From: Elusimicrobia bacterium RIFCSPLOWO2_01_FULL_64_13
GTDB taxonomy: Bacteria > Elusimicrobiota > Elusimicrobia > 2-02-FULL-39-32
Direction of reading: 5' to 3'
DNA length: 15,572 nt
Assembly: GCA_001800095.1 (NCBI GenBank)
Contig: MGUT01000074.1
Coordinates: 6,179-21,750, forward strand
The position numbers and the translations under genes were made by a program. Numbering within the stretch: position 1 is the stretch's first letter; every line of letters begins with the position of its first letter. Below, one piece after another: positions 1 to 6,993 of this stretch. The notes beneath the pieces are model-generated. The model was given only the letters and a program-made list of their open reading frames with translations. It was not told where the DNA came from and did no database searches.

Positions 1-132
1 TTTCCCCGCCAGGACCTTCGATAAAAAGGACGGGTCCATCCCCGAGAGTCTGGCCGCTTTCCTCAAGCTGACAGAATGGTCGAGCATCTGCCGCTCGACC
101 AACATTGAAAAGTCCCTGTCTCTCGCTCTCAT
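1..132 (-). CDS. XRE-like helix-turn-helix regulator, 5' part only
   Basis: The first 44 codons of a gene that runs off the window's left edge. It starts with ATG at 132-130, 11 bases after the stop of the TPR-like gene, and stays open to base 1. Residues about 18-44 read like an XRE/Cro DNA-binding helix-turn-helix: a run SLRKAARLSGMDPSFLSKVL followed by AGK, which fits the family pattern of a first helix, an AxxxG turn, a recognition helix beginning SxxxLSxxxxGK. The product is therefore probably a transcription regulator. No Shine-Dalgarno is seen before the ATG. It would be the last visible gene of the unit that begins with LysM-1. The plus-strand frame over the same bases (2-202) is open too but has no start and resembles nothing. 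The call rests on a short motif. Confidence 0.55.
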   Translation of the reverse strand, partial: MRARDRDFSMLVERQMLDHSVSLRKAARLSGMDPSFLSKVLAGK

Positions 133-143
133 GGAAGGCGTGG

Positions 144-524
144 TCAATAGCGGTAGGAATCGGACTTTATCCTGCCGAGCTTGCCGTAATTCGTATGGGT
201 GAACGAGTCCTTGAGGACGTCGAACTGCTCCTTGGCGAGATCGCGCCGCCCCATGCCCTCGTACTTGAGCCCGAGCCGGTACCGGGTCCGGTCCTCGCCC
301 TTCCAGCCGGGGTAGTCCCGAATGAGCCATTTGGCGTAATGGACCGCGAGCTCGTCTTCGCCGAAAGTGTCGTGCATCCTGGCCAGCAGGTCCAGGACCG
401 CCGGGGTCGCGTCCGGGTCCTCGCGCGCGGCGATGAAGTTGTCCATTTTCCCGGTGGCGGCCCAGTCCCGGAGCCAGACCATGGCTCCGATGAAAAGCGC
501 CAGCGCCAGGAAGAAGTTCCTCAA
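144..524 (-). CDS. Small membrane-anchored TPR-like protein
   Basis: A 126-residue protein of no named family that I recognise. Residues 4-18 (FFLALALFIGAMVWL) form one hydrophobic segment, so it is probably anchored in the inner membrane by an uncleaved signal. The rest is soluble and helical. Residues about 45-75 and 77-110 look like two tetratricopeptide-type helix pairs (for example AVHYAKWLIRDYPG and RYRLGLKYEGMGRRDLAKEQF), suggesting a protein-binding scaffold. The start is TTG at 524-522; its last two bases are shared with the TGA stop of the upstream LysM gene, a TTGA overlap that implies translational coupling. No Shine-Dalgarno is visible. The pairing with an exported LysM protein suggests an envelope role, which is inference. 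Confidence 0.72.
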   Translation of the reverse strand: MRNFFLALALFIGAMVWLRDWAATGKMDNFIAAREDPDATPAVLDLLARMHDTFGEDELAVHYAKWLIRDYPGWKGEDRTRYRLGLKYEGMGRRDLAKEQFDVLKDSFTHTNYGKLGRIKSDSYRY

Positions 525-1255
525 GGCCGGCCGGGGAATTTAAGGAGGTCGCCCGGTTCCACGGGAGTGTTGACCGCCGCGATCTCCGCGGCCCATTTCG
601 TGGACGAACGGCGTTCGCGCAGGATCACGGCCCCCAGGATATCGTCAAAATACGTCCCGCCGTCCAGTTCAACGCCTTTCTTTTTGTCCAAAAGGAAATT
701 CCGCTTCCTGTAGACGAGGAGGACCGTTCCGGGTCCGACCTCCGCCCTCCGGTCCAGGCGGACCAGGACCCTGTCCCCCGCCTCCATCAACGCGGACCCC
801 GCCGACTCGCGGATGACCTTCCCCGACGCTTTCATGCTCCCGTCGTGAGGGTAGGCCCGGCCGATCTCCTTCCTCCAGGGTTCGGCCTGGGGCGCGGGCT
901 CCGGCGTTTCCGGAGCGCGGGAGTCCTCCGCCGGCGGAGCCGCGGCCGGCGGGACGGGCGCGGGAACCGGTTCCGGCTCGACGGCAGGCTCCGGCTCCTC
1001 TTCCTCCGGCGCGGCCGCTCCGGGACCAGGGACCTCAAGTTCCTGGCCGGGATAGATCAGGTCCGGATTCGGAACGCCGGCCCGGTTCAGGTCCCAGATC
1101 TCGTTCCATTTCCATGGAGAGCCAAGATACTTGGCGGACAAATCCCACAGAGTATCATGGTCCACGACCACGTGGGTCTTGGACCGTCCCTCCCCGAAAA
1201 CCAGGCCGACGGCGGTGAAAGCGGCGGCGATAGCCGGGAGTCCTATTTTTTTCAT
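521..1255 (-). CDS. Exported LysM-domain protein (LysM-1)
   Basis: A 244-residue exported protein. Residues 1-20 have a basic MKK start and a hydrophobic core, a signal peptide. Residues about 27-76 are a LysM domain of the PWKW subtype (DTLWDLSAKYLGSPWKW, then NPDLIYPGQELEVP), expected to bind peptidoglycan glycan chains. A Pro/Glu/Ala-rich linker covers about 77-126. The C-terminal domain (about 127-244) is beta-rich with a GDRVLVRLD motif and a closing EPGDLL, like the small barrels that follow LysM in other envelope proteins; its role is unknown. An in-frame ATG at 1270 would add five residues, but a -10 box lies at 1263-1268 and would cover it, so I take ATG 1255, which also gives the typical MKK signal start. 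The predicted mRNA then begins at the start codon. It follows glyS by 36 bases. Confidence 0.85.
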   Translation of the reverse strand: MKKIGLPAIAAAFTAVGLVFGEGRSKTHVVVDHDTLWDLSAKYLGSPWKWNEIWDLNRAGVPNPDLIYPGQELEVPGPGAAAPEEEEPEPAVEPEPVPAPVPPAAAPPAEDSRAPETPEPAPQAEPWRKEIGRAYPHDGSMKASGKVIRESAGSALMEAGDRVLVRLDRRAEVGPGTVLLVYRKRNFLLDKKKGVELDGGTYFDDILGAVILRERRSSTKWAAEIAAVNTPVEPGDLLKFPGRP

Positions 1256-1262
1256 AAGGGTT

Positions 1263-1290
1263 ATTATCATGACTTATTCAGCCCTGTCAG
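1263..1290 (-). promoter_or_regulatory. Sigma70-type promoter of LysM-1, predicted leaderless
   Basis: On the minus strand, CTGACA (1290-1285), a 16-base spacer and GATAAT (1268-1263) match the sigma70 consensus at 5/6 in each box. Only seven bases (AACCCTT) separate the -10 box from the ATG at 1255, so transcription should begin at or within a base of the start codon. The -35 box lies just upstream of, and the rest within and beyond, the end of glyS, so the gene can be expressed apart from the recO-glyQ-glyS unit. Confidence 0.6.
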
Positions 1291-1291
1291 G

Positions 1292-3412
1292 TCAAGCATG
1301 GTTGGTAATTAAGGAAAAATCGGCCATTTGCCTGAACTCCGAATCCAGCCTGTCCAGAAGCGAGAGACGGTTGGAACAGACCCTGGGGTCCGGGTCCATC
1401 ACGAGCACCTTTTCGAAGAAACGGTCCAGTTGGGGGCGGACGCCCACCCACTTGAGCAGGACGTCCTCGTACCGCTTCCCGTCCAGGAGGGCGCGGGTCG
1501 ATTCCGACAATGCCGACAGGGCCTTTTCCAGGTCCTTCTCTTCCGCTTCGGCGAGGAGCGCCGGATCGAAGGTCCGGCCGGAAAAAGCGATGTTCTTCTG
1601 CCGGGCCTGCCGGAGGATGTTGCCCGCCCTCTTGTAAGCGCCGGCCACCGCGTCGAAGTCCGGATGCCGGCGGACCCCGTGCAGGGCCCGGATCTTCCCG
1701 AGAAGCCGGTGGACCCTTAAATCCCGCGAGTCGGCGTCGGCGCCGTTCTGGACGACGGAGCGGATCTCATCGACGGCGAAACCGGCGTCGGCCATGAGGA
1801 GCTGGAACCTTTCGCTCATCAAAGCCAGGATCCGGGAGAGGAGTTCCGGCCGGCCGAAGAGCTCCGCGGCCTTTTCCACCGCCGGCCTTAACGGAACGTC
1901 CCAGGACCTTTCGACCAGGACCCTCAATATCCCGGTGGATTGCCGCTTCATTCCGAAAGGGTCGCCGCTCCCGCTCGGGGACAGACCCGACGCGAAGTTG
2001 CCGGCAAGATGGTCCAGCTTGTCGCACAAGGCCGTCACGCAGGCCTCGGGAGAGCCGGGGATCGGGCCCTGGTTGGTCAGGGGCAGGACGTGCTCCCGGA
2101 CGGCCAGAGCCACCTTCTCGTCCTCGCCGAAATGCCGCGCGTAGATGCCCCCGATCGTCCCCTGGAGCTCCGGATATTCGTAGACCACGCGGGTCACCAG
2201 GTCGAACTTGCACAGCCGGATGGCCCGATCCACCGTCGCGGCGTCCGCCCCGGATTCCGCGCCGGCGACCTGCCGGAAGGCCTCGGCGATCCGGGCCATG
2301 CGCCCTATCTTGTCGGCGACGGTGCCGGCGGCCTCCCCGACCACGATCCCGGAGGCCTGGGCGGCACAGTCGCCGAGGGAGCGTTTGAGGTCCTCATCGT
2401 AAAAAAAACGGGCGTCGCACAGCCGGGCGGAAAGGACCTTCTCGTAGCCGGCGCGCACGATGTCCTGGTGTTCGGAGATGCCGTTGCGGATCCCGACGAA
2501 GAATGGAAGGAGTTTTCCTTCGGGACCGGTCAGGGGCAGGAACTTCTGCTGTTTTTTCATGCAGAGGATCAGGATCTCCTGGGGGATGGAGAGGAATCCG
2601 GGGTCGAACCTGCCCAGGATCGCCACCGGGTGTTCGACCAGCCAGGTCAGCTCCTCCAGGAGGTCCTCGTCGGCCAGGACCTTGCCGTCGTGTTTTTTCG
2701 CGAGCATGGCGGCGTTCTTGCGGATGGACTCCTTCCTGGCGTCCGGATCCACTATGACGCACTGGTTCTTGAGCGCGCCGGAGTAACTCTGCGGCGAAGC
2801 GATCCTGACGTTCTTGTCCGTGGCGCGGCAGAGCCCGAAGGTCTTGTTCGAGGCCCGGAGCCCGGCCGCCTCCACCCGGAGAACTCGGGTCCCGTAAAGG
2901 GCCAGGAGAGCGCGGATGGGCCGGGCGAATTTGAGGCCGCTCCCGTTCCAGACCATGCGCTTGGGGAAGGGGATCGACGGGATCATCTCCGTAAAGAGTT
3001 CCGTCAGCACCTCCTCGGCCTTGCGGCCCGGGTTCAGCTTGACCGCGCAGACGTAATCGCCGCGCTGGGTCGCCTTGACCTGGAGGGAGGAGAGGGGCAC
3101 GTTCCGGGAGCGGGCGAACCCTTCCGCCGCCCGGGTCCAGCCGCCGTCGGGCCCCTTGGCCGCGGCGAGCGAAGGCCCCAGGTTCTCCTCCTTCTCGTCT
3201 TCGGACCTGGGCGCGAGCCCGGTGATATGGAGGGTCAGGCGGCGGGGAGTGCCGAAAGTCCGCACCGCCTTGAACGGCAGGCGCTTGGCCGCGAGGGTCT
3301 CCTCCGCGAATTTGCGCATCGCCAGAAGGGCCGGGACCAGGTAGGAGGCGGGGATCTCCTCCGCGCCGATCTCAAAAAGGGATTCGTGCCGCCTAGCGGG
3401 GTCCGTTTCCAT
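1292..3412 (-). CDS. glyS: Glycyl-tRNA synthetase beta subunit
   Basis: A 706-residue beta chain of the bacterial alpha2-beta2 glycyl-tRNA synthetase, close to the usual family length of about 690. The beta subunit binds tRNA-Gly, while the alpha subunit holds the class II catalytic site; both are required to charge tRNA with glycine in the cytoplasm. The N terminus has the family's hallmark LFEIGAEEIPASYLVPAL at residues 11-28. Further typical stretches are FGTPRRLTLHI, EKVLSARLCDARFFYDED and KLDHLAGNFASGLSPSGSGD, the last in the HD-like domain. The C-terminal third is the helical, DALR-like anticodon-binding region. The start ATG at 3412 has a Shine-Dalgarno-like GAGGA about five bases upstream and overlaps the end of glyQ by 20 bases, so the two are translated together. 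The coding strand has a run of eight T within the ARFFYD codons. Confidence 0.97.
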   Translation of the reverse strand: METDPARRHESLFEIGAEEIPASYLVPALLAMRKFAEETLAAKRLPFKAVRTFGTPRRLTLHITGLAPRSEDEKEENLGPSLAAAKGPDGGWTRAAEGFARSRNVPLSSLQVKATQRGDYVCAVKLNPGRKAEEVLTELFTEMIPSIPFPKRMVWNGSGLKFARPIRALLALYGTRVLRVEAAGLRASNKTFGLCRATDKNVRIASPQSYSGALKNQCVIVDPDARKESIRKNAAMLAKKHDGKVLADEDLLEELTWLVEHPVAILGRFDPGFLSIPQEILILCMKKQQKFLPLTGPEGKLLPFFVGIRNGISEHQDIVRAGYEKVLSARLCDARFFYDEDLKRSLGDCAAQASGIVVGEAAGTVADKIGRMARIAEAFRQVAGAESGADAATVDRAIRLCKFDLVTRVVYEYPELQGTIGGIYARHFGEDEKVALAVREHVLPLTNQGPIPGSPEACVTALCDKLDHLAGNFASGLSPSGSGDPFGMKRQSTGILRVLVERSWDVPLRPAVEKAAELFGRPELLSRILALMSERFQLLMADAGFAVDEIRSVVQNGADADSRDLRVHRLLGKIRALHGVRRHPDFDAVAGAYKRAGNILRQARQKNIAFSGRTFDPALLAEAEEKDLEKALSALSESTRALLDGKRYEDVLLKWVGVRPQLDRFFEKVLVMDPDPRVCSNRLSLLDRLDSEFRQMADFSLITNHA

Positions 3413-4250
3413 CCGGGTCCTCGACGAATTTAGCGGCCACGGCTCCGGCCATGACCCGGACCCTGGCGACCGCGCGGGTCCGTTCGTCCGCGGAAAGCGC
3501 TCCGCGCGCGTCCAGCAGATTGAAAGAGTGGGAGGCCTTCATGACGCAGTCATAAGCGGGCAGGACGCAGCCCGCGGCGAGCAGGCGGGCGCATTCCTTT
3601 TCCTCCTGGGCGAACCTCTCGCGCAGGACCGCTTGATCCGTGAGCTCGAAATGGTACTTCGAGAATTCCCGCTCCTGGCGCAGGTGGATGTCTCCGTAGG
3701 TGTGGCGTTCGTCCCAAAGGACGTCGAACACGCTGGATTTTTTCTGCGAGAAAAGCGCCAGGCGCTCCAGGCCGTAGGTGATCTCCACCGATATGGGATC
3801 GAGATCCATCCCCCCCACCTGCTGGAAATAAGTGAATTGGGTGATCTCCATCCCGTCCAGCCAGACCTCCCAGCCCAGCCCCCAGGCGCCGAGCGTGGGC
3901 GATTCCCAGTCGTCCTCGACGAAACGGACGTCGTGTTCCTTGAGCTTGATCCCGATGGCTTCCAGCGAGCGGAGGTAGGTCTTCTGGATGTCCGCGGGAG
4001 CGGGCTTCTGCAGGACCTGGTACTGGTAATAATGACCGAGGCGGTTGGGGTTCTCGCCGTAGCGGCCGTCCGCCGGGCGGCGGCAGGGCTCGACATAGGC
4101 CGCGGACCAGGGCTTCTTCCCCAAAGCCATGAGGAACGTCCCCGGATTGAACGTGCCGGCGCCCTTCTCCAGATCGTAGGGCTGCCAGAGCAGGCAGCCC
4201 TGCCTGGTCCAGAACCGCTCCAGACACATGATGATCTCCTGAAAGGTCAT
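3393..4250 (-). CDS. glyQ: Glycyl-tRNA synthetase alpha subunit
   Basis: A 285-residue catalytic alpha chain of the alpha2-beta2 glycyl-tRNA synthetase, near the normal length of about 290-300. It activates glycine with ATP. Near-invariant family stretches are present in order: TFQEIIMCLERFWTRQGC at the N terminus, QPYDLEKGAGTFNPGTF, the AYVEPCRRPADGRYGENPNR motif 2 region, HDVRFVEDDWESPTLGAWGL, WLDGMEITQFTYFQQVGG and the motif 3 stretch ITYGLERLA. The same frame is open up to 4649, but that extension lies over recO and is low-complexity shadow. The start is ATG at 4250, sharing ATGA with the recO stop. A direct Shine-Dalgarno is lacking, so expression probably depends on coupling to recO. 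Confidence 0.97.
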   Translation of the reverse strand: MTFQEIIMCLERFWTRQGCLLWQPYDLEKGAGTFNPGTFLMALGKKPWSAAYVEPCRRPADGRYGENPNRLGHYYQYQVLQKPAPADIQKTYLRSLEAIGIKLKEHDVRFVEDDWESPTLGAWGLGWEVWLDGMEITQFTYFQQVGGMDLDPISVEITYGLERLALFSQKKSSVFDVLWDERHTYGDIHLRQEREFSKYHFELTDQAVLRERFAQEEKECARLLAAGCVLPAYDCVMKASHSFNLLDARGALSADERTRAVARVRVMAGAVAAKFVEDPDGNGPR

Positions 4251-4921
4251 GGAGCGGCCCGCGCGGCCTCGAGCTTTCTTTCGAACTCCTGCGACTTGAG
4301 CGGAGAGGGAAGGTACTCGGCCAGATAGGACTCGACCACCCGCTTGATCTCGGCCGTCTCCTCGGGAGAGAAATCGGCCGGGCCTCCGTTCCAGCGGCCC
4401 AGCTTCAAGAGGAGCTCCCTCTTCCGCCCGCCCAGGTTCTTCCAGGCGGTATGATGGCGGAGACCGTAGCCGAGGTTCTTCAGAAGGATCAGCGTCGACC
4501 GCAGGCGGACCAGGACCGGGCTGGCCGCGGTCTCCATCGCCGAGAGCGTGCCGCTCAAAAGCTCGTATTCCTCCCGGTGCGGATAGAAAGGATGGGTCAT
4601 CCTGTCGAGGGTCTCGCAGAACGCCGCGCATTGCAGCATCCGGTCCCATTCCGTGCGCAGACCCAGGTGCAGGTCCAGCACTTCCCCCCCCACCACTTTC
4701 CCCGGGTCCCTCGGACCGGCGCGCTTCGAGCCGTGGAGATAGAGAAGGACGCGCGACTCCGCGCAGGGAAGGGCCAGGGACCTTAATTTCGACGCGTTCT
4801 TCTTGACTCCCGCGATCTTGGCCCGGATCTTCCCCATTTCCCTGGTGTAAAATATCAGCCTCTGGTCGAACTCGCCAGAGTCCTCGGCCCGCAGAACGAT
4901 CCCATGCACGGTCTCAATCAT
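4247..4921 (-). CDS. recO: DNA repair protein RecO
   Basis: A 224-residue RecO protein, within the 220-250 range usual for the family. RecO binds single-stranded DNA and SSB and, with RecR, loads RecA at gaps. The N-terminal about 80 residues form the OB fold (IVLRAEDSGEFDQRLIFYTREMGK is typical, with the ETxxxG-like DxxxF position). The rest is the helical C-terminal domain with FCETLDRMTH and LLKNLGYG. I see no CxxC pair, so the zinc ribbon of some RecO proteins is absent. The start ATG (4921) is preceded by a run of six A and, further up, AAGG. It has its own promoter and heads recO-glyQ-glyS, an order shared with Firmicutes, where era precedes it; here ybeY does. Confidence 0.93.
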   Translation of the reverse strand: MIETVHGIVLRAEDSGEFDQRLIFYTREMGKIRAKIAGVKKNASKLRSLALPCAESRVLLYLHGSKRAGPRDPGKVVGGEVLDLHLGLRTEWDRMLQCAAFCETLDRMTHPFYPHREEYELLSGTLSAMETAASPVLVRLRSTLILLKNLGYGLRHHTAWKNLGGRKRELLLKLGRWNGGPADFSPEETAEIKRVVESYLAEYLPSPLKSQEFERKLEAARAAP

Positions 4922-4947
4922 TTTTTTGCCGCCTTAATTAATGTCTA

Positions 4948-4976
4948 AGGATAAATAATAGACGTGGTATTGTCAA
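4948..4976 (-). promoter_or_regulatory. Sigma70-type promoter of recO-glyQ-glyS
   Basis: On the minus strand, a perfect TTGACA (4976-4971), a 17-base spacer and TATCCT (4953-4948, 4/6) lie in the 61-base AT-rich gap between ybeY and recO. The predicted start near 4941 leaves a leader of about 20 bases ending in A-rich sequence before the ATG. No terminator hairpin is visible here, so readthrough from the ybeY unit is possible. Confidence 0.6.
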
Positions 4977-4982
4977 GGGTGG

Positions 4983-5453
4983 TTAAATAAGGAAGACGTC
5001 GGGAGGGGCGAGACGGGGGTCCACCTTTCTGAAAACGGCGGCCTGCCTGCTGAACATCTTCTTTTTCAGGGCCGGCGTGGAATCCTCATGGCCCAGAAGA
5101 TGCAGGAAACCGTGCAGGACGAGGAGGGCCAGCTCCTGGACCAGGGCGTGGCCGCGCGAGCGGGCCTGTCTCCTGGCCGCGTCCACGCAGACGTAAACGT
5201 CGCCGAACGGGGCGGGACCGCGGACCCGTCCGCGGGGGCGGGAATAATTGAACGCGATGACGTCCGTGGAACCCGCGTGCCGCAGGAACCGCCGGTTCAG
5301 CCGGCGGATGTCGCGGTCGGGAACGAACGCGACGCATATCTCCCCGCCGCGGGCGGCGGAGCCGAGGCGCAGAACGCGGACGAGCTTGACCGCGAAGGGG
5401 CGGAGGCGCCGCCTTAAGGCGGGATGGATCCGGCCGGAGAAGCGGAGAGTCAA
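4983..5453 (-). CDS. ybeY: Endoribonuclease YbeY, rRNA maturation factor
   Basis: A 156-residue YbeY, the metal-dependent ribonuclease needed for 16S rRNA 3' end processing and ribosome quality control. Two family blocks are clear: GSTDVIAFNYS (equivalent to PTDVLSFPF) and GDVYVCVDAARRQA, followed by the active-site stretch HGFLHLLGHED. The canonical motif is HGxLHLxGYDH, with three His as zinc ligands. Here the first two are present but the third position reads Asp, with a His two residues earlier. Asp can bind metal, so activity is plausible but unproven. The start is TTG at 5453, 16 bases after the upstream stop, the only usable start in this frame; no Shine-Dalgarno is seen. Neighbours phoH and the HD hydrolase are its usual genomic companions. 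The N-terminal region is very Arg-rich. Confidence 0.88.
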   Translation of the reverse strand: MTLRFSGRIHPALRRRLRPFAVKLVRVLRLGSAARGGEICVAFVPDRDIRRLNRRFLRHAGSTDVIAFNYSRPRGRVRGPAPFGDVYVCVDAARRQARSRGHALVQELALLVLHGFLHLLGHEDSTPALKKKMFSRQAAVFRKVDPRLAPPDVFLI

Positions 5454-5469
5454 AGCGGGGAGGCGCCGC

Positions 5470-6993
5470 TTATCCCGCCTCGTCCTCCGGATATTCGATC
5501 CGGGCGTGGTAGACGGAGGTGAGGGTGCTCACGAAAGCGTCCTCGAGCTTGCTCAAGTCCGAAAGCGTGAGGGGGGAGTCCGCGAGCTGCCCGTCCCTGA
5601 ACTTCCTGCGCACGATCTTTTCCACCATGTCCTTGAAATGCTGGTGGGAGGGGTCCTCGATGGTCCTGGCCGTGGCCTCCACGGAATCGGCCAGCATGAG
5701 GATGGCGGTCTCCTTGGAGCAAGGTTTGGGTCCGGGATAGCGGTAGGTCTCCTCTCCCACGGACACGTCCGCCGGGACGCCCTCCTCGTAATTCTTGAGG
5801 GATTCCTCCTCGGCGTTCTCCACGGCCTGGTTGTAGAAGTACTCGATGCGGCTGGTGCCGTGGTGCATGGGAATGAAATTGAGGATCTCCTTGGGGAGCT
5901 TCGCCGCGCGCGCCAGGGACAACCCCTCCTTGACGTGGGACACCACCACGAGGCTGGAGAGGGCGGGCTGGAGGTTCCCGTGCGGATTGTAACCCAGGTT
6001 CCCCTGGTTCTCGATGAAGTATTCCGGTTTGACCAGTTTTCCGATGTCGTGATAGTAGGCGCCCACCCGGCAGAGGAGCTCGTTGGCGCCCACGGCCCTG
6101 GCCCCGGCCTGGGCGATGGTGGCCATCATGAGGGAATGGTGGTACGTCCCCGGCGCCTCGACCATGAGGCGCTTGAGGAGCGGTTGGTTGAAGTCCGCCA
6201 GCTCCAGAAGCTTCATGGGCGTCACCCGGGAGAAGAACGACTCCAAGAACGGCAGGAGGCCCAGGGCGATCACGGCCGAGATCAGGCCGTTGATGGCCGT
6301 CCACAGGACGCCCCAGAAGAAATCGTTGGAGAATTCCCCGTGGAATATGGTCACGGCCAGAAGGGAGGCGAATTGGAAGAAGGCCACCCACACGCCGCAG
6401 CGCACGAAATCCCTGTGCGTGCGCACGGCTCCGGCCGAGGCCGTCCCGGCCAGTCCGCCCAAAAAAGCCGGGAGGAAGCAGTCGAATGAGAAGCCGTGGG
6501 CCATCGCCAGGAGGGAGGCCAGCACCAGGGTCAGGACGATCGAGATGCGGGGATGGAGAAGGAGGCTGGAGAGGATGGAGGCCGCGGCGATCGGGGTCAG
6601 GTAATAAGAGAACGCCCAGGGCCGGAGCGACTGGATCAGGAGCACGAAGAATATCATGAGGGTCCCCAGGAGCATCATGGCCTCGTCGTCGCGGACGAGG
6701 TCCGGGAAATCCCGGACCAGGTACGTCACGAAGAGGAAAAGCAGCAGGCCGGTGAATATCAGGGTGCCGGCCAGGGCCCGGTAGGACCAGCCGGCGCCCA
6801 GGAGCAGGATGGCCACGAGCGCCACCCCGCACACCAGGAGCACGAGGACCGGCGGCACGTGGATGTCCCGGTGCAGGACGTGCTCCGCGCGGGACAGCTT
6901 GGGGTTCTTCTCGCCTTTCTTTTCCGTGAAGATCAGGAGGCGCAGGAGCGTCTTGCGGACGGATTCGCGCAGGAAGTCGGCCGAACGGTTCAG
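5470..6993 (-). CDS. 7TM-HD phosphodiesterase (PgpH-like), no HDED sensor domain, apparent CTG start
   Basis: A polytopic membrane protein with a C-terminal HD phosphohydrolase domain, the architecture of PgpH, which hydrolyses cyclic di-AMP. Numbering from a GTG at 6858: seven or eight hydrophobic segments fill residues 4-208, then ELADFNQPLLKRLMVEAPGT, HHS, the catalytic YYHDIGKL (H270-D271), VSHVKEG (H308), PMHHGT (H332-H333) and LADSVEA. The 7TMR-HDED extracellular domain of about 250 residues, normal in this family, is missing. The frame is open back to 7020. Its 45 codons upstream of the GTG look coding (FLRESVRKTLLRLLIF, then a Lys-rich stretch), while the GTG would start inside the first membrane segment. 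No ATG, GTG or TTG lies upstream, so I choose CTG at 6993, overlapping the phoH stop as CTGA with a G7 run four bases before it: 507 residues. Start confidence is about 0.6. Confidence 0.85.
   Translation of the reverse strand: MNRSADFLRESVRKTLLRLLIFTEKKGEKNPKLSRAEHVLHRDIHVPPVLVLLVCGVALVAILLLGAGWSYRALAGTLIFTGLLLFLFVTYLVRDFPDLVRDDEAMMLLGTLMIFFVLLIQSLRPWAFSYYLTPIAAASILSSLLLHPRISIVLTLVLASLLAMAHGFSFDCFLPAFLGGLAGTASAGAVRTHRDFVRCGVWVAFFQFASLLAVTIFHGEFSNDFFWGVLWTAINGLISAVIALGLLPFLESFFSRVTPMKLLELADFNQPLLKRLMVEAPGTYHHSLMMATIAQAGARAVGANELLCRVGAYYHDIGKLVKPEYFIENQGNLGYNPHGNLQPALSSLVVVSHVKEGLSLARAAKLPKEILNFIPMHHGTSRIEYFYNQAVENAEEESLKNYEEGVPADVSVGEETYRYPGPKPCSKETAILMLADSVEATARTIEDPSHQHFKDMVEKIVRRKFRDGQLADSPLTLSDLSKLEDAFVSTLTSVYHARIEYPEDEAG

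Noticed and set aside
2..202. Plus-strand open frame at the left edge
   Set aside because: No start in the window, no recognisable motif, and it overlaps a better supported minus-strand HTH start and the TPR-like gene.
1940..3433. Long plus-strand frame (497 codons) antisense to glyS
   Set aside because: Gly/Pro/Arg/Asp-rich and motif-free; it is the mirror of glyS in a GC-rich genome. glyS has clear family motifs throughout.
4251..4649. Upstream extension of glyQ to 4649
   Set aside because: The extension is motif-free and overlaps recO in another frame; the ATG at 4250 gives the exact GlyQ N terminus.
4922..4982. Terminator between ybeY and recO
   Set aside because: The gap is AT-rich and holds a promoter, but I can pair no stable stem followed by a T run.
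5248..6489. Plus-strand frame (413 codons) over ybeY and the HD hydrolase
   Set aside because: Low-complexity composition with no motif; both genes underneath are well supported.
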